From assembly GCA_024516155.1 (NCBI GenBank), contig JAJJXM010000010.1, positions 124,001 to 188,000 of the forward strand: a DNA stretch of 64,000 nt, in the 5' to 3' direction. This document shows, piece after piece, positions 22,048 to 33,438 of the stretch. The DNA is from Pyronema omphalodes. Its lineage: Eukaryota > Ascomycota > Pezizomycetes > Pezizales > Pyronemataceae. How positions within the stretch are numbered: the first letter of the stretch is position 1; every line of letters begins with the position of its first letter. The position numbers and the translations under genes are program-made. The notes beneath the pieces are model-generated. The model did no database searches. It worked only from the letters and a program-made list of their open reading frames with translations, and was not told where the DNA came from.

Positions 22048-23267
22048 ATGCCTCTAGCAGAACCCGTCCAAGAACCTTTCCCAATCTTCGCCGTCAACGG
22101 CACGTACCTTTTGTTCGATGTCAACGGTACGCCCTGCCTGTCATGTCCGCTTCTACAACCCCCCTCCTATGAATCCTGTATCTCAAAACCGCATCTCCTG
22201 TATATACTTTCAAACCACTTTTGTACAATACAAATTCTTTCTGCTACAAACACTCTATTATCTTTCTCATTGCACTCTTTGACCAAAACAATGAAACGCG
22301 CTGTTTCTGATGATCCCCAGTCGTCTCCCACGTCCGAAAAAAGCACCGCATGTGCGGAGTCCTCTCCGGCACCTTACCCCAGGTCCCACAACAAAACGTA
22401 TTCCTCGGACTCCCTTTACAATTGATGGTAGAAGAAGCTGCATTACTCGTTGAAAAAGGAGCCGCATATATCGTGGATGATGTTGCCGCTCATAAGAAAG
22501 GACTAAAAGAAATGATGGAGGAGGATAAGAAACGTTACCTGGACCAGAGAAATGAGGATATCCTCAAGACGGCATTAGAGCATCAGGCAGCGTTGGAAGC
22601 AAAGAAGGCTGGTTTCCTTGCAATTATTAAGGATAAGAAGGCAAAGAAAGACAAGGAGAAGGCAGAGAAGAAGGCAATTGAAGAAGCCACTGAGAACGAT
22701 GATGAGCCTCTCTTTGGCCCCACGAAACCAGAACCCACTCCGGACGCAATTACCCCAACACCCGCTGAACCCAGCGCAACCAGCACAGCCAATGAAGCTC
22801 CCGAAGCTCCCGAAGCTCCCAGCGCATCCACTGACACCACAGACAAGCCCGCCACTACCGACAACCTCCTCCTCCACTACCCAATCCTCAACACCTCCAG
22901 CGCACCATTCCATTCCCCCGCCGCAGAATCCCCCAGCTCCTCCCTCCTCCCGCGCCCCAACCCCTCCTCCTACCCTCTCTACAAACACCTCCACTCCCGC
23001 GGCTACTTCCTCTCCCCAGGTCTTCGCTTCGGCTGCCAATTCATGGCGTATCCCGGCGATTCCTTACGGTACCATTCACATTTCATAGCGAATGGATTAG
23101 GCTGGGATGAGGAGATTGATATGATTGATATAGTCGGCGGAGGACGATTAGGAACGGGTGTGAAGAAAGCTTGGATGTTCGGGGGGTGTCCGCCGAAGCA
23201 GGAGGGTGATGAAACAGCAGATGAGGATAGGACGAGGGTGTTTTGTGTTGAGTGGGGTGGGTTTTAG
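22048..23267 (+). CDS. SEN34: tRNA-splicing endonuclease subunit Sen34, 341 aa
   Basis: Two exons, 22048-22126 and 22321-23267, with a 194-nt intron. N-terminus MPLAEPVQEPFPIFAVNGTY then LLFDVNVVSHVRKKHRMCGV and LSGTLPQVPQQNVFLGLPLQ. The middle is a Lys/Glu coiled region and a Pro/Ser/Thr-rich linker. The catalytic C-terminal domain reads YPLYKHLHSRGYFLSPGLRF, GCQFMAYPGDSLRYHSHFIA and GRLGTGVKKAW. The tyrosine and histidine in YPGDSLRYHSHF and the lysine in GVKKAW match the nuclease triad of this fold. Sen34 cuts the 3' splice site of pre-tRNA as part of the Sen2-Sen15-Sen34-Sen54 tetramer (family knowledge). It lies 374 bp from a convergent tRNA-Glu that itself has an intron. Confidence 0.95.
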
Positions 23268-23630
23268 GGAGTTTTCATGGGGAGATTCGTCACGGAAGAA
23301 GGGGAGAAGGAGGGGAAGGGGATTGATGCGCTGGAAGATTACTTGCTTCGTTTTAGTATACGAGATAGATATCTACATGATTCGGGAAAGTTACACGGTT
23401 TGCGTATTTCTAGATAGCTCAATAGACCTACCCTACATACATAGCTCAAAAAAAAAACCAAGAGATGTTTTTATGCCCTACAATCACTTTTTCAAATAAT
23501 AATCTTCTCATTTCATAAAGTCCTTCAACATACCCAAACACAATCACACAACCATCCTCACAACATAACCAAACAGCATCCGCCAACCGATCAAAAAAGT
23601 GAAATAATATCCCCCTCCCTCCCCTCTAAC

Positions 23631-23635
23631 AAAAA
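23631..23635 (-). terminator. Pol III terminator of tRNA-Glu
   Basis: A run of five T on the transcribed strand, seven bases past the tRNA 3' end. Confidence 0.7.
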
Positions 23636-23641
23636 TGTTAC

Positions 23642-23723
23642 TTCCGATACCGGGAATCGAACCCGGGTCTAGTCGGCACTTCGAAGTGAAAGCGACCAAT
23701 GCTAACCCCTACACCATATCGGA
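23642..23723 (-). tRNA. tRNA-Glu (UUC) with a 10-nt intron
   Basis: Mature part 72 nt. Acceptor strands TCCGATA and TATCGGA pair fully, the T arm is CCCGGGTTCGATTCCCGG, and the D arm includes GGTGTAGGGGTTAGCAT. The anticodon stem GGTCG pairs with CGACT (one G-U), the anticodon TTC is at 23690-23688, and ten extra bases (23686-23677, CTTCGAAGTG) sit one base after the anticodon, at the canonical 37/38 intron site. The insert contains GAA, which can pair with the anticodon as in normal eukaryotic pre-tRNA introns. B box: GGTTCGATTCC. Confidence 0.93.
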
Positions 23724-26117
23724 TAATTCATATAGGTAGAATACATTTATAAAATATATACACATACATATTTAGCAATTGAATTTGATACGTTGTTTGT
23801 TCGACGCACTTCGCGCAGCTCGTGGAAGAAGGTTTAAAGGTGATGAGTCCATCCAAGACTAACGCCGACAAATGGGCTGGTGACTGACGATTATGTTGGT
23901 GGTACGCAAAGAGGGGTTATGTTCTTCTCCGATTCTGACTCATTGTTGCCTATTCGCCTGTTTCACGAGTGTGATGTGAGTAATGTTCGTATCAACGTCG
24001 GCTTACACGAGGGATGACACGCGACAGAGGGGAGGATGGAGAGCGGGGGTTTCTTGATGGATAATGTGGACTGTGAAAAGGGATGGTTGAGATGAAGATA
24101 TGCTGGATCATGACGCGTTGTAGATGGGTCTGTCGTGTTACGTTGGGGGTTTGAAGGTATTCGAGACACTCAAGACGCGTTTGTTCTATTCTCTGCTGTC
24201 TTTGAACGAATATCAACAGGCGATCGAGTACTCCTCATGACTGTTGAACGCGTCGGTTTACAATATCATCCATAACTTTCTTCAGATCCCACGCCGCAGC
24301 CTGAGAAAAAAAATCCAATGAAAGAAGAATGAGAAAGAATATCATAAAAAGTATGCCAAAAATTCCCTTACCCGCCGAAGCAGATAAGGAGCGGTCAAGG
24401 TTATAGTTTTCAACCAGCAAAAACAAGCTCTCGGATTAAATCCTCACTGAGACTCGTATGCCCTTGCACTTGGATGGAGAGGAAAGAGAGGTCGGGAGAT
24501 TCGGGGGATTATATAGTGGATGCCAAGGAATTTTGGCCGATTGGGGGGGGCGCTGGGGGATGGAGTAAGGGAGGGTAACACAAGTTGCTGGCTGGTACTG
24601 GACCCTGGCTGCTACTGCGCGGAAGGGCTGATGTGAAAACCTGACAACTTGGTGAGGCTTGAGTCGTGACGGTAACACAGAGTCGAGCTCAGTAGCGGTG
24701 GAGCTTACAAGGCCCGCTAGACTCGCAAGGCCCGCTACAATGTAAACGGTGCCTGAACCCAGAACTCGACCCTACTCTAGTGCTTCTATGTGCTTCGACA
24801 GCTTCTATGGGCATCATATCGTATTCCCTACCATATTTTCGATGCCGATGCACCTAGACATAGACGGCGAGGTTCACTTGGAGCTGAACTGAACTGAACG
24901 AACTGAACGAACTAAGCACTGAGCACTGAGCATGAGCACTGCGCACTGACGTTTCTTGATTTCCCTTGCCCTTCGCTTCTTTCGCACGGGTACCTCAGCA
25001 TGGTACATAGACGGACTACCCGGGCTCCCTGGGCTCGCTGGGCTCCCCGGCTTCGGCAGAAGCTGCAAGCTGGAAGCTTGTAAGCTTGTCAGCTGCTATG
25101 GAATTTATATGGTCACTATGGTGAAGGGAGCTCAAGTCTCAAAACTGAAAGACTCAAAGACTGAAGTGAGCAACACGAAGCGGGAGCTAGAGACGACAAA
25201 TGAGTCTAGGGGCTGCGAGTGTGTACCGTGGCATAGAGCCAGCCTGTGCGAAGGTTCAGTAGGGTCAGTAAGGCGAGTGGCGATGTTCTCGAAGGAAGGA
25301 AGAGCCCTAGGAGCCCTGTACTATGTAGTAGGAGCTCTTAGAGCAGTAAGAGCCCTGGGAGCCCTGCAGTAGTAGGAGCCCTGTGTGAAGCTTGGGAATT
25401 CTTATCACATCGCCCTGACTGAGATCTACGGCATCTAGAAACCGAAGACCGAAGCCCGAAGCCCGAAAAGGAAGGGAAAAAATGTGTTTGTGCTCTGTCT
25501 GTATCTCTATGGCGGCGGCGGCGGTGGTGTATTTTAATTTAGTTTCAACGGATTAAACGGGATATAGCCATATGGTAAATTGGAATCCATTTTTTTTCTC
25601 CTCTCTATCTTCTGCCCCACGTACGTACCACTACCACTACCACTACCACGCGAGCCAGACCACGTTCTTTTTATTTTACTTTTCCACATAACTTTCCCAT
25701 CTCCCCATACATACTCCCTACATCATCGTTTCCCCCCTTAATTTTTTTTTGTTTCTGCAACTTGTTCAAAACTTAACTGTACCATTTAACTTTGACTCTG
25801 AAGCTTATTTCATTTCCTCGGCGAAACCAAGAAACTCAAACTCCGGGAATCGAAAGAAGCAAAAAGCGGTAAAAAGCAGCGAGCGAGCGAGCAAGCGACG
25901 GCTGATAACAAAAAAAAATTACCAATTACCAATTACTATCCATAGAAGTCAGTGTCAGCAAATCAGTCATCAGTCATACAACTTAATTTTATTCAGCTCA
26001 GCTCCCAGCTTTCTTCTTTCATTTCCCCAACCATCTCGTCTTTCATTTCTCCAAGCAAACACCCACAACTGCACCTTCACCCCTCCTTCCCAATAACCGC
26101 CACCACGTCACGTCACC
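23724..26117. other. intergenic DNA, no secure gene
   Basis: About 2.4 kb. On the minus strand between 24480 and 24000 there are exon-like pieces (SEDLIRELVFAG; WDLKKVMDDIVNRRVQQS; QRQQRIEQTRLECLEYLQT) in one frame but broken by stops, with no start I could find. It may be a decayed or undetected gene. From 25010 to 25380 there are imperfect direct repeats built on GGGAGCCCTG/GGGCTCC. From 25500 to 26117 the sequence is pyrimidine-rich with a GGC-type triplet run near 25512 and a (CCACTA) run near 25628, probably the promoter and leader of the RING gene. Confidence 0.45.
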
Positions 26118-26902
26118 ATGACAAGCTACTACGGTACCCCCCCTCCCCCTCTACTCCACCACCAATCTAACCCCCACCTCCTTATAGACGACCACAACAT
26201 CCCACACCCCACCAGCTCCCATTCCAACAGCTCCACCGGCCGGCGCGCACCGCGTCTCGACCTCGATGAATTTTTCGGCCCCTCATCTCTTGGAACTAGT
26301 TCCTCCAGTTTCCGGGTGTTAGCAAACGCGATTAGCGACTTACCGTCGGATACGGAGATTCAACGACAGCTTGTAGCGGCGTTATTAAGTGATGCAGCAT
26401 GCGGGAAGGAAGTGAAAGGGTTGGGACAGGAGTTTTTGGATGGTCTGGAGAGAGTGCCGAAGAATAAGTTAAAGGAGGATGAGGTTTGTCCGGTTTGTAA
26501 TGAGAGGTTTTTGGAGGATCGGTTTCCTTTGGTTGTGAGGTTGCCGTGTCATAGGTATGTTTATTTTTGCTGCTTTGTGGGGGTTGTTGGGCTGGGCTGG
26601 GGTGGGTTGGGATGGGATGGGATGAGATGGGATATGGGGAGTAGAGGGGTGGCGCGGGGTAGGGGGAGGAAGCAGACGAACGGACGAGGAAAACAGACGG
26701 AAGAATATGATAGAGACATGCAGAGAACCCAACGCTGACCATAAACCTTTCCAGGGAGCATAAATTCGACCTAGAATGCATCGCACCATGGCTAAAATTA
26801 AAATCGACATGTCCCCTCGACCGAAAAGAGCTTGGAAAAAAGTCCCCGGCACCTCAAGTTATCGAAGATAGCGAGGATGAATGGGATCCCCAATATGGAT
26901 GA
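26118..26902 (+). CDS. RING finger protein, probable E3 ubiquitin ligase, 194 aa
   Basis: Two exons, 26118-26554 and 26755-26902. The N-terminal half is Pro/His/Ser-rich and disordered, followed by RLDLDEFFGPSSLG and a helical part. The RING domain is split by the intron: CPVCNERFLEDRFPLVVRLP then CHREHKFDLECIAPWLKLKS and TCPLDRKEL. The cysteines and histidines fit a RING-H2-like order, except that the eighth ligand position is Asp (CPLD). The tail is acidic (EDSEDEWDPQYG). Substrate and partners are unknown. The intron is G-rich on the sense strand (26577-26660), with many GGG runs. No transmembrane segment. Confidence 0.85.
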
Positions 26903-28024
26903 CTCCCGGCTATCATTGCGTTTCCTTCGGTTTCTTTGATTTCGGGTAGAAGTGGTGCTAAGTAGGGACTCTTGGGTAGATTATTACCTATGATTCGAGT
27001 TATGGCCGCTAAATAGATGGATTGGATTGTTTGCATGGGTTAGATGGTTGGATTGAACTGGATTGAATCGGATGGATAAAGGAAATCAAGGAAATATTCT
27101 CCTGTACGTAATGTAATACGAGGAACGAAGGTGCGCCATGATTTTGGGAATAGCAATCATAAGAATCAGAACAATCATAAGAATTAGAACAATCAGAACA
27201 ATCAGAATAACTACAATAGACCTCATTAGAATTAGAATTAGAAATATTATACCGTATCGTATTACATATATCCATCTTAATCTATCGCATTTTATTAGAG
27301 ATGGATATATTGATAGGTTGATTATATATATATATATATATATAGGAGAACCATTATATTTATATATTTATACAAAGGAGTTTGTTCTGCGGTACGGGCA
27401 TCATACATAGTAGCCACAGAATTCGGTGGGGGTTTTTTTGTGACTTATTTTTTATCCAATAAGAGTTGCAGTTACAGGATTTAGTAAACTTTCATCTAGT
27501 GATCCAGTAATCCGATATTATCCAATGAGAGAGAGAGGGAGGGAGTTACAAGATCGAACAGGTACTAGGAATCATGTTATATGTACACCATATATAGAGG
27601 GGATATCGCTGACGGAAATCGAAAACTTGGCATAGCATAGCATATGTAGGTGAGTAAGGTAAGGTATTCGAATTTTGAAAAAAAGAAAAAGAGAATAGTC
27701 TCAAAACAAAAAGCTGGCTATCTGACTATCTGGCTACAAGAAAAAAAAAAGAAACTAATTGACGAGGTATAAACATGATTCTATGAGCTTCACTTTCGGT
27801 TGATTATTACTGCCCTTCTTTTGATATCTGGCTTTGATATCCCCCCACCCCCCGCTTCTACTGACATCCCCATTTCCTTCTCACGGATGATAACACCCCC
27901 CCCCCCCCCCCCCCCCGCCCCCACAGCCGTCCTCTCACACACCCAATATCTCCTTCTGACATCCCCATGTCCCCTTCCCTTATGATGAAACAATCCCTTC
28001 CCCAATGACAAAATACCACCCTCT
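26903..28024. other. intergenic DNA with AT microsatellite and C run
   Basis: Convergent 3' region of the RING and LAMTOR2-like genes. It contains ATAATCAGAA-type reiterations (27150-27240), an (AT)n microsatellite (about 27326-27344) and a 21-nt C run (27896-27916). No gene recognised. Confidence 0.5.
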
Positions 28025-28785
28025 TTACAACCCTTCCGGCAATTCAAAGCCCTCCAACTCCCTCTCCAAATACCCCACCAAGCCATTAGCCTGCGTCTTC
28101 AGGACACCCAGCGCACCCCCTTGACTACCTCCCGCAGTTCTCGCACTCCCCAACAAACTTCCGGTTCCTGACCTCGCCGCCACACTCCCCGTCGGACTCC
28201 CCCCACTTCCGGAACCAGTCGCATTCAAATCCTGACTATGCGCACTACTCCTACTACTTGTTTGTCTCTGACCAGTTTTCGGGCCTATTAAACACAACAA
28301 CACTCTTGGTGCTACTAGCTGGATATGCATGTTACAATCGCTGAGTTCTAGGGTGAGGGATTTTAGGGTGTCGTTATCTGCTATGCTTGGAGGATTCGCT
28401 GAAGGGGTGGCTGTGGTGGCGCTGGAAACGCTGGAAACGCTGGCGGATAGGGTGGAGGAAGAGGGGATGTTGCTGGGAAGTGCATTGGTTGCGGAAGGTG
28501 CGGTTCGGTCAAAGGTACTCCAGATGTTGGCTGCTAATGCCGCGTGGGTGCGCGCTTTTTTTGCGTCGGGAGCGGTGGGGGAGGTGCCGGTTGCGAGGAG
28601 GGAGCCGGAGGGTGTGAAGAGTCTGTTAAGGGAGAGGGTTAGTTACCGGTACACGGGGATTTGGTTTTCTGGATTTGTTTCTGTGCTGGGAATGTAGGAA
28701 GGAAGAAGGATACGTACAGCGCGCTGGAAACGTGTGGTGATAAACTTTGCGAGAGTAATTCGTTGAGGGGTTTTGTTTTCAGCAT
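28025..28785 (-). CDS. LAMTOR2/p14-like roadblock (LC7) protein, 221 aa with internal insertions
   Basis: Two exons, 28785-28718 and 28622-28025. The start MLKTKPLNELLSQSLSPHVS followed by SALLFTPSGSLLATGTSPTA and THAALAANIWSTFDR matches the LAMTOR2 pattern (MLxxKxLxxxLxQ, LLxxxGSLLA, AAIAxNIW). Later parts DNDTLKSLTLELSDCNMHIQ, VAPRVLLCLIGPKTG and ALGVLKTQANGLVGYLEREL complete the roadblock fold. LAMTOR2 belongs to Ragulator, which anchors Rag GTPases and TORC1 at the lysosome/vacuole; the fungal EGO complex is the counterpart (family knowledge). Two Ser/Thr/Gly-rich insertions, about 40 and 45 residues, interrupt the fold, so the protein is nearly twice the animal length. The first exon holds only 23 codons, so a single-frame view loses the diagnostic N-terminus. 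Confidence 0.8.
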
Positions 28786-30929
28786 TGTTGCTGATGCTGA
28801 TGCTGATGCTTCTGCGACTGTGCGGGTGGGTGTATGAGGATGTGTATCGGGTTTATCGGCCTCAGGGTGTCGTGGAAGTCGTGTTAAAAAGACTGTCAGG
28901 CGCGAAGAGCAAAGCTTGCGAGTTATCTATGGTGTAGGTGTATCTATGTATGTATGAGGTATGTATGGGTAGGAGCTACTGATTTAGCTGGGTCGGCCGT
29001 GGACACGAACACGCTGGACGCTGGATTCTGGACCAACTAGGGGAGCCGCAACGTAATGGGCTACATACACAGCATACACATACACATACGCATACACATA
29101 CAGCGAGGAGAAGAGGACAGCGACACGGGGGTTACGCATGCAGGAAGGCGTGTTGCAGATATAGGTTGTTGTGACGACAGTTGACACTTGAGATACATAA
29201 ATTGGACCCACTGCGAGGGGTTAATCAATTTTTTTATATAAAAGAAATAATTATCCCCCATGATAGAGAGGGACTTTTGCGAAAGAAAAAGATCAATCCT
29301 CGTCCGTTGTTAACGTTCTAGAGAATCTTCGGAAGGTCATGACTAACGCCTACGCAAATGGTACCTTTTTTGTCACACCAATGAATCAGGCTAGTCGATG
29401 AGATGTTTCAGACGCTGGAAAGACCCTCGTTACATCATTGGAGAATGAGGCCTTTTAGTGTCGTGTGTGGAGAAGAAGCAAAATGATGTTGGAATCGAAC
29501 GCGCACATGGGCTTTATCCAAGCGAAACCCGTACGTAGGGGATCGATGCCGTGGGAATCCATGTGAAAATCACCGTGAGAAAGCCATGTGAAATGTGTTC
29601 TAGAAACATAACCGAAGCGCCTCTTTTTCAATGACTCGCAGGACCCTTGGGGTGGTACCTGGGTTACTGGAGGCTGACGGATCATAGACTTTGCTTTGTT
29701 AGAGAAACTTTTAGTGCAAAAATAGCCACGAATTCGTGTATATATTCAAGCATCGATGTTGCAACCACCTGGAAAAGCGATGGGACAAGAGATCCCAAGC
29801 CTTCGAATTAAACATGCGATTTCAAAATTCTACATCGTAAATAATAATCATAGCCATTGAAAATAAATAGTAAACTGGAAACGAGGAACCCAATCAATTT
29901 ATAGCCAATCGGATATGAGTGATAAAAGATGAAATGATTGACTCTACAATACTATGTTCTCCCTATCAGATTATATTAATTACATATTGCTTTCCCTTTG
30001 TTTTCATGTGTCTTGATTTGTCCAGTCTTTATATAGCACTAGTACTTGTTGCTTCGTCGTGCCATCTACCATGTGCACCAGACGCCATAAAACCACAAGA
30101 TTGTCTCCACTTCCATATCAATTCCCGAATCTCTTTTACAGCCTTTCGCGGCGACAATCATTCCTCATCGAGTGAAAACTGCCGTCTTCAAATGAGGGGT
30201 TACCAATTCCATCGACTCGGAAGGTCTCACTGACATCCGGTGAGCACTTCATCACAAATCAATTCACAACCCTAACACCAGCTTTGCAGGCAACACGCAT
30301 CCCCGCATCTTGAAGCACAACACCCCACTTAACTAATCTCCACGCCACCTCCGAACTTCTGCGACTATCTACCCAAAAATTTCCAACTCTGGATCCTTTA
30401 GTTACCCCTCGTGTCTTTTGCCTCAGCCCTATTGCATTGCCAGGGTACATACAACGAACAGTTACGATGTCTTGAGACCCAATAGCTTACGACAGCCTCG
30501 TCTTGGTAGCGGAGTAGGAAATAACAACTGGCTATCCTTCATCATATCGGTTCTCGACATTATACAACTACCGGACGTATGCAATTATAAGAACATATAT
30601 TATACTCTATTTCTTGAACATCAAATTGTGCTCCTAGGATAGCGAGGGATTCGACCAATATGTTTCGTTTGCTGTCACAATGAATATGCATGCAGGGTTC
30701 TGATCGCAACCGAAATAATCACCGGGGCTGAAAAACAAAAAAATTATGCCTGCTGCCTGAAATTGTGGAGCTTGAGACATGGGAACCAAGTATTCACAAT
30801 CCCGAACAAGCTTGATGCCCAAAGTATAGCTCTTGATGAGAGCTAGAAATGCTATATTTAATACAAGTCCCACCTTTTCCATCTTTCACAAAAAGACCTC
30901 TACTCAGTGTCTGATATACCTACAGGACT
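28786..30929. other. intergenic DNA, no secure gene
   Basis: About 2.1 kb between the divergent LAMTOR2-like and YME2 genes. There is a TACACA/CATACA microsatellite around 29064-29101 and a GCTGAT repeat at 28790-28810. Minus-strand frames at 30259-30450 and 30634-30882 look faintly protein-like (the second has a hydrophobic N-terminus and two late cysteines), but no family is recognisable. AT-rich elsewhere. Confidence 0.4.
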
Positions 30930-33438
30930 ATGAATAGAGCGCACACAGCCCTGTACCGCGGGGTATCGCTACATCGACCACGGGTATCAATACCACGGAA
31001 TAGATTCAGTGCAGCTTCGATATCATTGAGGCCATTTTTCAGTCGCAATATCGCCAAAGAGCTTCCGTCCTCTCTAGTATCAACTGATATTACGCCTGAT
31101 TTAACCCTACGTAAAAAGAATTCTCTGTCCGATAATGAAGCGAAGGATGGTTTCATAGACCTGGCGCCAAATGAATGCTTGGTATTCTTCAGCAGTATGT
31201 ATTTCCTATGACCCTCATTGCGAGTTTCTTGCCTCAATCTTGAGTTGAATAATATCCATATACTAACTAATTGCGTCTAAAGATCTTCTGCCAATGATCC
31301 ACACCCGTGTCCAAGAGTACTCAAGAGCTCTCCGAAGAAAAGACCACGCATGCCATATCGCCACAGACAAATTTATCAGAACCCGGTGTCTTCCTACAAA
31401 TATCTCCGCAATAAAACTTCGACAGGTCTACCCACAGGGAAAAGATGGAGGAGTTCTTGCGCGGTTCGAATTCGAAAATGCTAAAACCCTGGACGACGAT
31501 ATTCTCGAAATTCGAAAATACCTCAAAGAAATCAAAGTTCGAAGTGGCAGCACATATCTCCAAAGATTACAAATAAAGCTGAATCTATCGTTTTGGAGAC
31601 GACATTGTATTAAGGCTTTTAAGGTTTTGGGAACCCCGTGGCTTGACGATATGGATCGATTCCCCAGCAGGAAACTAAAGGTTGAGTTTATTGGAGGAAA
31701 TGGACCACCGAGTATCGTTCAACAAGAAGATCTATATCGGTTATTCAGACTCTATGGAAAAATTGCGGATATCATACCGAATACCACACCAGCCGGTGAT
31801 TTACCACGCCATGCAATTATTCGCTTCCGTAACGTCCGCGGTGCTACAACGGCGAGAAACTGTCTTGATGGATACGTACATCAAGAATCTGGAGTTAAAC
31901 TACGAATTCTCTATGGACGAGGAAAAAACACACGAAGAATCCTCGATTGGATCGTCAATAATCCTAGGCTTTCGTTCCCGCTCATAATGGCAGTACTAGG
32001 GTTTTTTGCGGTGTGGGTTTTCGATCCGGTCCGTGGATGGTCGATAAGGCAACGCATCAAAGGTGGTTATGACTTTTCATGGCGGGCTACAAATAAAATC
32101 ATAATAAAATCGCTATCATATGTATTATCATATGTATTATCACTCTGGAACACGGCAGAGGTTAAGCAAGAATACTCCAAGCCTGCCATCGAGCCAGAGA
32201 AGCTAAAGAAGCTGAAGCAGTGGATGGAAGATGCGGCTGTTGTTGTCTATGGTCCTCGTCGGGGTAAATTGGAATTGATCCAAGATCAAGTTTTAGACAA
32301 CAGTCAATATCGTCTCGTCATTGACTGCAGGGCTATTGCAGAGGAACCGAATGATGGTGATATGGTTGAAGAGGCTGCCAGCCAGATTGGATATAGGCCT
32401 TTGTTTTCGCGGTTTGATTATCTCACAGAGCTAGCACTCCGAGTGGTAATGGGATCTGAGAATGCGGCAAAGAAATCCTCAAGTCAGGCAAATTTGGATA
32501 GGATATTAACGATGATGAAGGAAAGCATGAAGGCACTTGCGCTGGAAAAGAAGGATACAAAGAGTGAGCTGAGTGATGAGGATTACTTGCATAAAGTATC
32601 GAGTAACCGACCAGTATTAATATTGAACAACTTCCGGCATAAGGAGGAGGATAGTGCTATTTATGAAAAGCTTGCCGAATTGTATTTCTCTCTCCTTCTC
32701 TCCTGAATCCGCGAGTAATTCGCAATACTAACTTACATCAGTGCAACTCAACTTGTAGCCGACGATTATGCCAAAGTGATCTTCCTCACAAACGACAGCA
32801 ACTTCTTCAAATCCCTACCCGACCGTTTATTCCGAACCATGCCCTTGGACCACTTCTCCCACAGCGAAACCGTTCCCCAAGAACTCGCACGAGATGCCCG
32901 CAGCCTGTATATCGGCCAAGATAGCGTCCGCAAACAACGACCCTGGACCCCTGAACAAGCCTGGTATTTCGTCGAAAAACTCAGCGAAAAGGAGTATGTT
33001 GACTACAACATAGTCCTTCTGGATCCATTATTCCGTTTCCACAATGGCGAAAACTCTATTCAACACCTTCAACAAGCGGGTATGATATCTATCGAACCAT
33101 CTCAACATGAAAATGGTCGTCCGGCAAATATTAAACCAGGCAGAACACATCTTACCGAAGCTTTCAAAAAGTTGATGGAGGATGCTACGTTGAAAGCTAG
33201 GATGGAAATGCAGACTTATGAAGTTAGAATTGAGACGGAGACTAAGAGGATTGAAAAATTGGAACAGGAGCTGGCTAGATTGGCGAAGTTGAAGAAACAA
33301 CCGGTGGAAAGATTTGAGTATCTAATGAAGGAGATTAGGGAAAGTCAGGTTGAGATTGATGCTTGGGAAAAGGAGTTGGATGGGAGGAAGAAGGTTTTGA
33401 AGAATGAAGAGGAGAAAGTGGAGACAACCGAGAGTTGA
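30930..33438 (+). CDS. YME2: Mitochondrial escape protein 2 (Yme2/RNA12), 786 aa
   Basis: Three exons: 30930-31194, 31283-32681 and 32742-33438, total 2361 nt; the last intron has a perfect TACTAAC branch site. Order: Arg-rich mitochondrial presequence (MNRAHTALYRGVSLHRPRVS), the Yme2 N-terminal region, an RRM-like segment (KLKVEFIGGNGPPSIVQQED to TTARNCLDGY), one membrane helix (FPLIMAVLGFFAVWVF), then the intermembrane-space AAA-like region and a C-terminal coiled coil (KRIEKLEQELARLAKLKKQP). Yme2 is an inner-membrane protein that influences mtDNA escape and nucleoid structure (family knowledge). The expected P-loop reads VVVYGPRRGKLEL, lacking the usual GxGK spacing, and the segment after LPDRLFRTMPLDHF looks shortened. 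Walker B-like RPVLILNNF and the TPEQAWYF region remain. Confidence 0.9.

Noticed and set aside
24956..25372. 138-codon plus-strand frame
   Set aside because: Made of GGGCTCC/GAGCCC repeats (GLPGLPGLAGLPG); no domain and no splice support.
30259..30450. 63-codon minus-strand frame (possible pseudogene)
   Set aside because: Frame continues past a stop with some protein-like text but no recognisable family.
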